Assembly: GCA_021805485.1 (NCBI GenBank) | Contig: JAJZFF010000172.1 | Coordinates: 1 to 8,931 of the forward strand | Reading direction: 5' to 3' | Length of the DNA: 8,931 nt | Source of the DNA: Pseudomonadota bacterium | GTDB lineage: Bacteria; Pseudomonadota; Alphaproteobacteria; Acetobacterales; Acetobacteraceae | Shown: one piece after another, positions 1-5,998 of the stretch | Layout of the letters: each line of letters starts with the position of its first letter | Position numbering within the stretch: the first letter of the stretch is position 1 | The notes under the pieces: model-generated | Databases searched by the model: none | What the model saw: only the letters and a program-made list of their open reading frames with translations | Told to the model about the DNA's origin: nothing | Program-made: the position numbers and the translations under genes

Positions 1-512
1 TCGGCGGGATGCCGAAGCTGATCGAGCGCGGGGCGATTGCCAGGGTGATCTGCTCCTATCCGCGGGCGAGCCGGCGGACGGCGTTCGACGAGCTGTACGA
101 GGCGGGGAAGATCGAGCTGGAGTTGGTGCCGCAGGGCACGCTGGCGGAACGGATCCGCGCCGCGAATGCCGGAATTCCGGCCTTCTTCACGCCGACTTCG
201 GCGGGGACCGAACTTGCGGCGGGGAAGGAGACGCGGCGGATCAACGGGCGGGACTGCGTGCTGGAATATGCGATCGAGGCGGATTTCGCGCTGATCGAGG
301 CCTGGGCGGCGGACCGGTGGGGGAACCTCACGTTCCGGCGGGCGGGGCGCAATTTCAACCAGATCATGGCCGGGGCGGCGAAGGTGACGGTGGCGAGCGT
401 GCACCGGCGGGCCGAACTCGGCGCGCTCGATCCGGACCGGATCGTGACACCGGGCGTGTTCGTCGACCGGGTGGTGCTGGTGCCGGAGCCGATGGCGGGG
501 GAGGCGGCGTGA
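1..512 (+). CDS. 3-oxoacid CoA-transferase subunit A, 5'-truncated
   Basis: C-terminal two thirds of the alpha subunit of a two-subunit (class I) CoA-transferase, which moves CoA between acyl-CoA and a 3-oxoacid such as acetoacetate or 3-oxoadipate. The reading frame is already open at the window edge (Gly-Gly before the first internal Met at position 9), so the true start lies upstream and the N-terminal CoA-binding loop is missing. Diagnostic stretches are VICSYPRAS, FDELYEAGKIELELVPQG, TLAERIRAANAGIPAFFTP, ADRWGNLTFRRAGRNFN and DPDRIVTPGVFVDRVV, all standard for ScoA/AtoD/PcaI-type subunits. Its TGA overlaps the ATG of subunit B by one base (TGATG), implying translational coupling. The substrate (acetoacetate or 3-oxoadipate) cannot be decided from this fragment, so no gene symbol is given. 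Confidence 0.93.
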   Translation, partial: GGMPKLIERGAIARVICSYPRASRRTAFDELYEAGKIELELVPQGTLAERIRAANAGIPAFFTPTSAGTELAAGKETRRINGRDCVLEYAIEADFALIEAWAADRWGNLTFRRAGRNFNQIMAGAAKVTVASVHRRAELGALDPDRIVTPGVFVDRVVLVPEPMAGEAA

Positions 513-1198
513 TGGAGGGGACGGTGATGCGGCGGGGCTGGTCGCGCGCGGAGATGGCCGCGCGGGTGGCGGCGGACATTCCCGAAGGCTGGGTGGTGAA
601 TCTCGGTATCGGGCTGCCGACGCAGGTGGCGAACCATGTGCCGGTTGCGCGGGAGGTGATCTTCCACTCCGAGAACGGAATCCTGGGGATGGGGCCGGCG
701 CCGGACGCGGGGGCGGAGGATCCGTTCCTGATCAACGCGGGCAAACAGCCGGTGACGCTGCGGCCGGGGGCGTCGATCGTCGGGCAGGCGGACAGTTTCG
801 CGATCATCCGCGGGCGGCACCTCGATCTGTGCGTGCTCGGCGGGTATCAGGTGGCGGCGAACGGCGATCTCGCCAACTGGTCGGTCGGGCGCAAGGGCGT
901 GGCGCCGGCGGTGGGCGGGGCGATGGACCTCGGCGCCGGGGCGGCGCGGGTCTGGGTGCTGATGGAGCACTGCACCAGGGAGGGCGAGCCGCGGCTGGTG
1001 GAGCGCTGCACCTACCCGCTGACCGCGCTGGGCTCGATCACCCGCGTCTATACCGATCTCGCCGTCATCGACATCACGCCGGAAGGGCTGGCGCTGCGCG
1101 ATCTCGCGCCGGGCGTGACCGCCGATCAGGTGCGCAGCCTGACCGCCGCCCCGCTCGCCGGCGACGGGACGGCGGCCGGCATCAGGGCTGCCGACTGA
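512..1198 (+). CDS. 3-oxoacid CoA-transferase subunit B
   Basis: Beta subunit of the class I CoA-transferase, about 228 residues, a normal length for the family. It carries the catalytic SENGILGMG motif; the glutamate that forms the acyl-CoA thioester intermediate is Glu54 when counted from the ATG at 512. Other family landmarks are NLGIGLPTQVANHVP near residues 30-44, FLINAGKQPVTLRPGAS, FAIIRGRHLDLCVLGGYQV (near 95-113) and GDLANWSVGRKGVAPAVGGAMDL written here in parts. A second in-frame ATG at 527, six bases after a GGAGGGG tract, could be the real start and would cost five residues. The gene forms an operon with subunit A. It could act in acetoacetate or beta-ketoadipate metabolism; neighbours in the window do not settle which. 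No terminator is evident after the stop. Confidence 0.94.
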   Translation: MEGTVMRRGWSRAEMAARVAADIPEGWVVNLGIGLPTQVANHVPVAREVIFHSENGILGMGPAPDAGAEDPFLINAGKQPVTLRPGASIVGQADSFAIIRGRHLDLCVLGGYQVAANGDLANWSVGRKGVAPAVGGAMDLGAGAARVWVLMEHCTREGEPRLVERCTYPLTALGSITRVYTDLAVIDITPEGLALRDLAPGVTADQVRSLTAAPLAGDGTAAGIRAAD

Positions 1199-1308
1199 TC
1201 ATCCGCGCGACGGGCGAGGCTTATTTCACGCCGGGCCCGGGTCGGGAGACGGTACCGGTATGCGCCAGCCATGTTGGTTGTTTGCGCCCGGCGCGGTAAT
1301 GAGCCGGT

Positions 1309-3027
1309 ATGCCATTTTATGTTGAGACTCCCGCGCTCCAGCATGCGCTCGCGGCGCGCGGTTACGCCGACCCGACCGCCGTGCAGAGCGCCGTGCTGGA
1401 ACCCGAGGCCGAGGGGCGCGACCTTCTGGTCTCGGCCCAGACAGGCTCGGGCAAGACGGTTGCCTACGGGCTGGCTTTTGCCAGCACGATCCTGGACGAG
1501 GACGTGCTGCCGCCGGCCGGTGCGCCGCTCGCGCTGATCATCGCGCCGACCCGCGAACTTGCCATCCAGGTGCACGCCGAACTCGCCTGGCTCTATGAGC
1601 ACACCGGCGCGAGCGTGATCTCCTGCGTCGGCGGCATGGACCCGCGGCGCGAACAGCGCGCCCTCGCCGGCGGCTGCCATATCGTGGTCGGGACACCCGG
1701 CCGCCTGCAGGACCATATCGAGCGCCGGAATCTCGATCTCGGCCAGCTCAGGGTCGTCGTGCTCGACGAAGCCGACGAGATGCTCGATCTCGGCTTTCGC
1801 GATGAACTCGAATTCATCCTCGGCGCGTCTCCCGCGGACCGCCGCACGCTGCTGTTCTCGGCCACCATCGCACGCGAGATCGCCGCGCTGGCGCGGCAAT
1901 ACCAGCGCGATGCGCTGCGGATCGACACCGTCGCGCGCAACCAGCCGCACGCCGATATCGAATATCGGGCCATCCGCATCGCCGCTCACGAGATCGAGCA
2001 CGGGCTGGTGAACCTGCTGCGGTTTCACGAGGGCGCCGGCTGCCTGGTGTTCTGCTCGACGCGCGAGTCCGTGCGCCAGCTCTACGGGCGACTTCAGGAA
2101 CGCGGCTTCGCCGCTGTCGCCCTCTCGGGTGAACTGAGCCAGTCGGAACGCAATACCGCGCTGCAATCCCTGCGCGACGGGCGCGCCCGCGTCTGCATCG
2201 CCACCGACGTCGCCGCGCGGGGGCTCGACCTGCCCAATCTCGACCTTGTGATCCACGCGGATCTGCCGGCGAACAAGGCGACCCTGCTCCATCGCAGCGG
2301 CCGGACCGGACGCGCCGGGCGCAAGGGCCTCTGCATGCTGATGGTGCCCGACAGAAGCCGGCGTCGGGCGGAAGTTCTGCTTGCGTCGGCGAATATCAGG
2401 GCGACCTGGGAGGCCCCGCCGACCGCCGAGGCCATCCGTGCCCGCGACCATGCGCGGCTGCTGACCGATCCGGTGCTGACCGAGGCGCCGCTCGACGAGG
2501 ATATCGCCCTCGCGCGCGAGCTGCTCGCCAGCCGGCCGGCAGAAGCGGTCGCAACCGCGCTGATCCGCCTGTATCGCGGACGCCTTCCGGCTCCGGAGGA
2601 GATCGCGCAGCAGCCCGAGATCGTACCCCGCCCGGCGGCCCGTCGCGCCGCGGGCGCTGAGGACGGCCGGGCCATGGTATGGTTCCGGTGCGATGTCGGG
2701 CGCCGCAAGAAGGCCGACCCGAAATGGCTGCTGCCGCTCATCTGCCGGGTCGGCGGCCTGACCAAGCGCGATATCGGGGCTATCCGCATCTTCGATCACG
2801 AGACGCGTTTTGAAATCGGTGCCGATGTCGCCGACGCCTTCACCACCGCCATCGGTGCCGGCACCAATCCCGAAATACGGATCGAACCGGCGCCCCACAA
2901 ACCCGGCACGGCAGCGGAGGATTTTGGGCGCGGCCGGAAGGAAGGCCGCTTCAGGACATCCCCGTCCCGAGTCAGGGCTCACGAGCCGTCCCTGCGCCGC
3001 GGCGGCAAGGCCCGGAAAGCAGGATAG
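1309..3027 (+). CDS. DEAD-box ATP-dependent RNA helicase with DbpA-like C-terminal domain
   Basis: A 572-residue RNA helicase that would use ATP to remodel RNA duplexes, in ribosome assembly, mRNA decay or cold adaptation as known for DeaD/CsdA and DbpA relatives. All core motifs are visible: Q-motif Gln26, motif I AQTGSGKT (43-50), Ia PTRELA (80-85), GG (108-109), Ib TPGR (129-132), II DEAD (153-156), III SAT (184-186), IV-like CLVFCSTR (245-252), V ATDVAARGLD (298-307) and VI HRSGRTGR (328-335). After a linker, residues about 456-530 (MVWFRCDVGRRKKADPKWLL onward, then GAIRIFDHETRFEI) match the DbpA RNA-binding fold, followed by a basic Arg/Lys tail. The ATG at 1309 starts ten residues before the helicase homology; no strong Shine-Dalgarno precedes it. 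It stands alone between the CoA-transferase operon and the convergent nsrR. The exact subfamily, and therefore the name, is uncertain. Confidence 0.95.
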   Translation: MPFYVETPALQHALAARGYADPTAVQSAVLEPEAEGRDLLVSAQTGSGKTVAYGLAFASTILDEDVLPPAGAPLALIIAPTRELAIQVHAELAWLYEHTGASVISCVGGMDPRREQRALAGGCHIVVGTPGRLQDHIERRNLDLGQLRVVVLDEADEMLDLGFRDELEFILGASPADRRTLLFSATIAREIAALARQYQRDALRIDTVARNQPHADIEYRAIRIAAHEIEHGLVNLLRFHEGAGCLVFCSTRESVRQLYGRLQERGFAAVALSGELSQSERNTALQSLRDGRARVCIATDVAARGLDLPNLDLVIHADLPANKATLLHRSGRTGRAGRKGLCMLMVPDRSRRRAEVLLASANIRATWEAPPTAEAIRARDHARLLTDPVLTEAPLDEDIALARELLASRPAEAVATALIRLYRGRLPAPEEIAQQPEIVPRPAARRAAGAEDGRAMVWFRCDVGRRKKADPKWLLPLICRVGGLTKRDIGAIRIFDHETRFEIGADVADAFTTAIGAGTNPEIRIEPAPHKPGTAAEDFGRGRKEGRFRTSPSRVRAHEPSLRRGGKARKAG

Positions 3028-3093
3028 ATCAGCGCCCGGACGATGCTCTAGTCAGCGCGAGTGTGGGTCACGAGTGTGGCGGTGCCCGCCGAA

Positions 3094-3513
3094 TTACCGG
3101 TTGGCCGGCACCGGCGACATGTCGGCCAGGGATTTTCCGTTGAGCGCCCCGATGAACGCATCTTTCGCCCGGCTGAGCGTAAGGCGCAGCCGGCATGCTG
3201 GCAGCAGGTTGCACTGCCCGCCATCGGCGCGGAAGCATTCGACCATGGCTTGGTCGCGTTCGAGATAGCGGACCACGTCTCCGATGCGGATCTGCCCGGG
3301 CGGCTTCGCGAGGCGGACACCGCCGGCGGGCCCGCGGGAGCTGAGGAGGTAACCACCAGCCACCAGATCCATCAGAATTTTCGCGAGATGATGGCGTGAT
3401 ACGTCGAGGCGGGTGGCGAGCGCCGCCGTCGATTGAACCCGGTCGGGCTCGATCGCGAGCAGCATGAGGGCGCGCAGCCCGAAATCCGTATAGTTGGTCA
3501 GCGTCACCGGCAT
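3094..3513 (-). CDS. nsrR: NsrR-type Rrf2 family transcriptional repressor
   Basis: A 139-residue Rrf2-family regulator of NO-stress genes. The N-terminus LTNYTDFGLRALMLLA is the usual winged-helix opening, followed by the recognition region (about 28-50, STAALATRLDVSRHHLAKIL) and the wing (SRGPAGGVRLAKP). Cys93, Cys101 and Cys107, spaced C-X7-C-X5-C within ECFRADGGQCNLLPACRL, are the Fe-S ligands typical of NsrR rather than IscR. Asp10 aligns with Asp8, the fourth cluster ligand in Streptomyces NsrR. In this family NO reacts with the cluster and lifts DNA binding. The gene is divergent from the haemoglobin/RIC cluster, the expected arrangement for a local repressor, and two inverted repeats resembling NsrR sites lie in the shared upstream region. 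The ATG has no clear Shine-Dalgarno. It converges with the helicase gene, 66 bp apart. RsrR or another Rrf2 sensor is a less likely alternative. Confidence 0.88.
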   Translation of the reverse strand: MPVTLTNYTDFGLRALMLLAIEPDRVQSTAALATRLDVSRHHLAKILMDLVAGGYLLSSRGPAGGVRLAKPPGQIRIGDVVRYLERDQAMVECFRADGGQCNLLPACRLRLTLSRAKDAFIGALNGKSLADMSPVPANR

Positions 3514-3527
3514 ATATTAGCGGGCTT

Positions 3528-3550
3528 ATCAGGTATTGACAATGCGTATT
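3528..3550. promoter_or_regulatory. Candidate NsrR operator A, nsrR-proximal
   Basis: An 11-1-11 inverted repeat centred on 3539. Eight of eleven symmetric positions pair, with a perfect ATTG-A-CAAT core. The right arm CAATGCGTATT matches 8 of 11 bases of the published NsrR half-site AAATGCATCTT (counted by eye). It overlaps a TTGACA (3536-3541) that could be a rightward -35 box, so binding there would block RNA polymerase. Assignment to NsrR is inference from the layout and partial consensus match. Confidence 0.5.
3536..3541 (+). promoter_or_regulatory. Possible -35 box (TTGACA) for the haemoglobin/RIC genes
   Basis: A perfect TTGACA lies 66 bp ahead of the haemoglobin ATG. The -10 region at the right distance is weak (GCATTT or CATTTT at 3559-3565), so this would be a promoter of modest strength, overlapped by the candidate operators. 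It could also be coincidental, being part of the ATTG-A-CAAT palindrome. Confidence 0.35.
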
Positions 3551-3588
3551 TGGGTGGGGCATTTTACGTATATGAAATGCGTATTTGG
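3541..3588 (+). repeat. Perfect 13-bp direct repeat AATGCGTATTTGG, two copies
   Basis: Copies at 3541-3553 and 3576-3588, identical over 13 bases and 35 bp apart start to start. Each supplies the right arm of one candidate NsrR operator, so the repeat most likely reflects duplicated protein-binding sites rather than a mobile element. Confidence 0.85.
3563..3585. promoter_or_regulatory. Candidate NsrR operator B, haemoglobin-proximal
   Basis: A second 11-1-11 element centred on 3574. Seven of the inner ten positions pair (arms TTACGTATAT and AAATGCGTAT). The right arm AAATGCGTATT matches 9 of 11 bases of the NsrR half-site; the left arm is poor (5 of 11). It lies exactly 35 bp from operator A. 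On the minus strand TAAAAT (3566-3561) overlaps its edge and would serve as a -10 for nsrR, allowing autoregulation. Confidence 0.5.
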
Positions 3589-3597
3589 CCGGGTGAC

Positions 3598-3601
3598 GGA
3601 G
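3598..3601 (+). promoter_or_regulatory. Ribosome binding site deciding the haemoglobin start
   Basis: GGAG five bases before the ATG at 3607. The alternative in-frame ATG at 3577 has no such site and lies inside candidate operator B, so 3607 is the preferred start. Confidence 0.6.
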
Positions 3602-3606
3602 TAGCC

Positions 3607-4026
3607 ATGCAGGACAGCGGGATCGACGAGCCGATGATCGAACGGCAGGTGCATGCCTTCTACGGTGCGGCGAGGCGCGACCCGCTCATCGGCCCCGTTT
3701 TCGAGGCGAAGGTGCATGACTGGGACCGGCATCTCGGCCGCATGTGCGCGTTCTGGTCCTCGGTCGCGCTGATGAGCGGCCGCTACAGCGGCACGCCGAT
3801 GCAGGCTCACGCGAAGCTGCCCATCGAGGCCGCGCATTTCGGAAGATGGATGGAACTGTGGGCGGAAACCGCGCGGGAACATTGCCCGCCGGACGCTGCC
3901 GATCGTTTTGTCCTGCTTGCCGGGCGGATCGCTCGCAGCCTTGAACACGGCATCGCCGTGCAACGCGGTGAACTGCCGCTCCCCCCTCATGCCAATCAGG
4001 AGACAATCCATGTCCGGGCAGATTGA
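3607..4026 (+). CDS. Group III truncated haemoglobin
   Basis: A 139-residue single-domain globin of the 2-on-2 truncated class, group III, the class of Campylobacter Ctb, which binds O2/NO and is linked to nitrosative stress. Visible family features are HAFYGAARRDPLIGPVF at the B helix (Tyr19 as B10), DWDRHLGRMCAFWSSVALMS with His42 as probable E7, the YSGTPMQAHAKLPI segment with His68 as the probable proximal haem ligand (F8), and HFGRWMELW after it. Residue roles come from family alignment by eye. It is divergent from nsrR, and its 3' end overlaps the RIC gene by 17 bases, so the two are co-transcribed. Expression is likely relieved when NsrR reacts with NO. The haem it needs would come from the pathway that the downstream HemJ serves. 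Confidence 0.87.
   Translation: MQDSGIDEPMIERQVHAFYGAARRDPLIGPVFEAKVHDWDRHLGRMCAFWSSVALMSGRYSGTPMQAHAKLPIEAAHFGRWMELWAETAREHCPPDAADRFVLLAGRIARSLEHGIAVQRGELPLPPHANQETIHVRAD
3998..4003 (+). promoter_or_regulatory. Shine-Dalgarno of the RIC gene, inside the haemoglobin gene
   Basis: AGGAGA with six bases to the ATG at 4010. It is embedded in the last codons of the haemoglobin gene, giving RIC its own strong initiation signal in an overlapping pair. Confidence 0.8.
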
Positions 4027-4735
4027 AACGCCGGCCGATGCCGGTCTGTTGAACGCGCCTGTCGGCCAGATTGCTGCCAGCCGGGCGGGTGCCGCTTCGG
4101 TGTTTCAAACCTTCGGCATCGATTTCTGTTGCCAGGGCAAGCGCACGCTGGCCGAGGCGCTGGCAGGGCAGGGGATCGCGCCGTCGCCCGTTCTCGCCGC
4201 CCTGATGAGCGCCGCCGAACCGCTCGATGACTGGCGGGAGGCGCCGACGCCGGCGCTGATTGACCACATCAAGACGCGCTACCACGCGGTCCACCTCGCC
4301 GAGTTGCCGAACCTGCGCGACCTTGCCGCCAAGGTCGAGGCGACGCACCGCAAGCACCCCGCCGTGCCGGCGGGCCTTGCGGAAACATTGGCGCGCCTGA
4401 TCGCCGAACTGCGCCTGCATCAGCAGCGCGAGGAGGTCGTGCTGTTTCCGCTGCTCGCCCAGGGCGGCGGTGAGATGGCGCGTGCCGCAATTCAGGTCAT
4501 GCGCGCCGAGCACGAGGATCACGGCGCCATACTTGCAGGGATCGAGGCGATCACCGGCGGGCGGGTCGCGCCGCAGGGCGCCTGTGCGACCTGGCGGGCG
4601 CTGTATCTCGGCCTCGGCAAGTTTCATGACGACCTGATGATGCATGTTCATCTTGAGAACAACGTTCTCTTCCCCCGTTTCGAGGCGACGGATGAGTCCG
4701 GTAATGGCAATCCCGTGGCGGGATGCAATCACTGA
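4010..4735 (+). CDS. ytfE: Iron-sulfur cluster repair di-iron protein (RIC, YtfE/ScdA/DnrN family)
   Basis: A 241-residue RIC protein that repairs Fe-S or other iron centres damaged by NO or peroxide. The N-terminal ScdA_N/DUF542 domain (about 14-68) holds the Cys-Cys pair at 40-41 within FQTFGIDFCCQGKRTLAEA. The hemerythrin-like four-helix domain follows. Aligning by eye to E. coli YtfE with a constant offset of eight, all six di-iron ligands are kept: His92, His137, Glu141, His168, His212 and Glu216 (the last two in HVHLENNVLFPRF). Length fits the family (E. coli about 220). It follows the haemoglobin gene with a 17-base overlap and is 231 bp upstream of fdxA. Divergent nsrR makes NO-responsive control likely. 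The short C-terminal tail ending GCNH is not a known feature. Confidence 0.95.
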   Translation: MSGQIETPADAGLLNAPVGQIAASRAGAASVFQTFGIDFCCQGKRTLAEALAGQGIAPSPVLAALMSAAEPLDDWREAPTPALIDHIKTRYHAVHLAELPNLRDLAAKVEATHRKHPAVPAGLAETLARLIAELRLHQQREEVVLFPLLAQGGGEMARAAIQVMRAEHEDHGAILAGIEAITGGRVAPQGACATWRALYLGLGKFHDDLMMHVHLENNVLFPRFEATDESGNGNPVAGCNH

Positions 4736-4966
4736 CGGCCGGCTTGGCGTTGCCGCTCGGAGGCTGATCCTTACCATGACGCGGGAGACGGCTGCGGCGC
4801 GCGCGGATCTGAGCGTTAGGACCGCGGGTGCCGTGTTCCGGTCCTGCGTCTGCCACGAGCTTGTTGCCGGATCGGCGCGACTATGAGGGACTGCGTGTCC
4901 GGCCAGCGAGGCGGAAGCCCTGATCGACCCGTGCTGATTATAATGTCTTTCGCCGGAAGTTGAGCA
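4736..4966 (+). other. Gene-free spacer between the RIC gene and fdxA
   Basis: 231 bp. I see no convincing gene, no clear terminator after the RIC gene and no NsrR-like palindrome. The only clear signal is a TATAAT near the fdxA end. Small frames crossing it begin inside the RIC gene in another frame and show no family features. Confidence 0.6.
4939..4944 (+). promoter_or_regulatory. Candidate -10 box (TATAAT) for fdxA-hemJ
   Basis: A perfect TATAAT 22 bp before the fdxA start codon, notable in such GC-rich DNA. The expected -35 region (about 4916-4921) is a poor match, so it would need an activator or be weak. It suggests fdxA-hemJ can be transcribed apart from the haemoglobin/RIC genes. 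Confidence 0.45.
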
Positions 4967-5299
4967 ATGACCTATGTCGTTACGGAAAACTGCATCAAGT
5001 GCAAATATATGGATTGTGTCGAGGTCTGTCCGGTCGACTGCTTCTATGTCGGCGCGAACATGCTGGTGATCCACCCGGACGAATGCATCGATTGCGGGGT
5101 TTGTGAACCCGAATGCCCGGCCGAGGCGATCATGCCGGATTCGGACGGCAGGGCAGACGCCTGGATCGATAAGAACCGCGAATTGGCAGCCCTCTGGCCG
5201 AACATTACCCGCAAGGGCACGCCGCCCGAGGACGCCGACGCGTGGAAGGACAGACCGGGCAAGGCCGGGCTGCTGTCCGAGGAGCCAGGCACGCCGTGA
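4967..5299 (+). CDS. fdxA: 7Fe-8S ferredoxin FdxA
   Basis: A 110-residue soluble low-potential electron carrier, the usual length for FdxA. It carries one 3Fe-4S and one 4Fe-4S cluster. By alignment to Azotobacter ferredoxin I (offset one), Cys9, Cys17 and Cys50 bind the 3Fe-4S cluster and Cys21, Cys40, Cys43 and Cys46 the 4Fe-4S cluster; Cys12 and Cys25 match the two extra cysteines. Signature segments are [20 protein letters not shown] and [18 protein letters not shown], and the C-terminal part [19 protein letters not shown] is typical of the family. A GGAAG tract precedes the ATG. Its stop overlaps the GTG start of hemJ (GTGA). In this setting it may supply electrons for NO detoxification or Fe-S repair, which is inference. 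Confidence 0.96.
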   Translation: MTYVVTENCIKCKYMDCVEVCPVDCFYVGANMLVIHPDECIDCGVCEPECPAEAIMPDSDGRADAWIDKNRELAALWPNITRKGTPPEDADAWKDRPGKAGLLSEEPGTP

Positions 5300-5742
5300 C
5301 TGTTCCGGCCCTGCTGCCTTTTCTGCGCGAGTTGCTGGCGCTGCATGTGATGGCCGTGATCTTGTGGATGGCGGGAATGATCGTCCTGCCCGTGATCTAT
5401 CTGCGCCATCATCGGTTGGAGCCGGCGAGCCCTGCGGCGATGGAGTACGCGGCGCTCGAACGCCTGATGTTCAAGCGCCTCGTCAATCCCGCGATGTACG
5501 CAGCATGGAGTTTCGGCGTCTTGCTGGTGCTCACGCCCGGCACGATATCCTGGAGCGCACCGTGGTGGCTGGTGAAATTGGCGGCCGTGCTGCTGCTCTC
5601 CTGGTACCATGGCATTCTCTCCGCCTGGCGACGGCGGCTGCGCGACGATGCCCGGCCGGATGTGATCATCCTGAGGCAGAGCGTGGCCATCCCGATTGTC
5701 CTGATGGTCGTGATCGTGACGATGGTGCTGGTGCGGCCATGA
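5296..5742 (+). CDS. hemJ: HemJ-type protoporphyrinogen IX oxidase (membrane protein)
   Basis: A 148-residue inner-membrane protein of the HemJ (UPF0093) family, which oxidises protoporphyrinogen IX to protoporphyrin IX in bacteria lacking HemG/HemY. Four hydrophobic helices lie near residues 9-32, 62-80, 88-107 and 128-146. Family landmarks are [17 protein letters not shown] with His17, [34 protein letters not shown] with Lys94 and His105, and a Pro in the last helix. The GTG at 5296 gives a family-like N-terminus and overlaps the fdxA stop (GTGA); an upstream in-frame ATG at 5242 would add 18 polar residues encoded within fdxA and is less likely. A GAGGAG sits 12 bases upstream, rather far. 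Distantly related CopD-type proteins are the alternative, but the motifs favour HemJ. Placement after FdxA and a haemoglobin suggests haem supply in NO stress. Confidence 0.8.
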   Translation: MTVPALLPFLRELLALHVMAVILWMAGMIVLPVIYLRHHRLEPASPAAMEYAALERLMFKRLVNPAMYAAWSFGVLLVLTPGTISWSAPWWLVKLAAVLLLSWYHGILSAWRRRLRDDARPDVIILRQSVAIPIVLMVVIVTMVLVRP

Positions 5743-5998
5743 GGCGCCGGATCGAACGGGTTCGGAACAATCCCGTTGGCCGAGGCTGGAGCAATGTCGT
5801 CAACAGCTCACCGTCGGGGAATGATGACCTGGCCCGGGCGGGATATCCACCGGGTCTACCGGCACGGTAACATCGGCGGTTGACGTAAGGTTAGTGATCT
5901 ATCTTGTGTCCCGAACCTGAAATCTCGTGGATTGCAGGTTCGGGACATTGGAGCGCGCCTCGATTCCGTTATCCGACGCGCTCTGGCAGGTTTGTTGT
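5743..5998. other. Gene-free region between convergent hemJ and the RTX-like gene
   Basis: 256 bp with no supported gene. It contains a weak 6-bp stem (AACGGG 5755-5760 with CCCGTT 5772-5777) just after hemJ, no T-tract following, and the much stronger hairpin at 5907-5947. No NsrR-like site or tRNA is visible. Confidence 0.65.
5907..5947. terminator. Strong hairpin, probable bidirectional terminator
   Basis: Perfect 13-bp arms TGTCCCGAACCTG (5907-5919) and CAGGTTCGGGACA (5935-5947). Inside, one A-G mismatch is followed by four more pairs (AATC 5921-5924 with GATT 5930-5933), closing on a five-base TCGTG loop. It lies between convergent genes, 51 bp from the stop of the leftward one, where a shared terminator would be expected. 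Neither side carries a clear T-run, so it is not a textbook intrinsic terminator; a 3' stabilising stem or a dispersed repeat is possible. Confidence 0.55.

Noticed and set aside
1229..1245. CCGGGCCCGG palindrome after the CoA-transferase genes as a terminator
   Set aside because: It has no loop or T-tract and is expected by chance in GC-rich DNA.
1126..2982. A 618-codon open frame on the minus strand opposite the helicase gene
   Set aside because: GC-rich codon bias leaves the antisense frame open. The plus strand carries every DEAD-box motif, and the antisense translation shows no family features.
3536..3549. FNR/NNR-type box (TTGAC followed by GTCAA) near the haemoglobin gene
   Set aside because: Only the TTGAC half is present; the second half reads CGTAT, so an FNR/Nnr site is not supported.
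4644..4886. A small 80-codon frame in the RIC-fdxA spacer
   Set aside because: It starts inside the RIC gene in another frame, lacks a ribosome binding site and has no recognisable domain.
3686..5074. A 462-codon minus-strand frame across the haemoglobin, RIC and ferredoxin genes
   Set aside because: It runs antisense to three well-recognised genes and its Arg/Gln/His-rich product is typical of a shadow frame.
5755..5777. Six-base stem AACGGG/CCCGTT just after hemJ as a terminator
   Set aside because: The stem is short, the loop is 11 bases and no T-run follows, so it is noted only in the spacer description.
5103..5870. A 255-codon plus frame overlapping fdxA and hemJ
   Set aside because: It is a different frame across two recognised proteins, with low-complexity Arg/Ala/Gly content and no motif.
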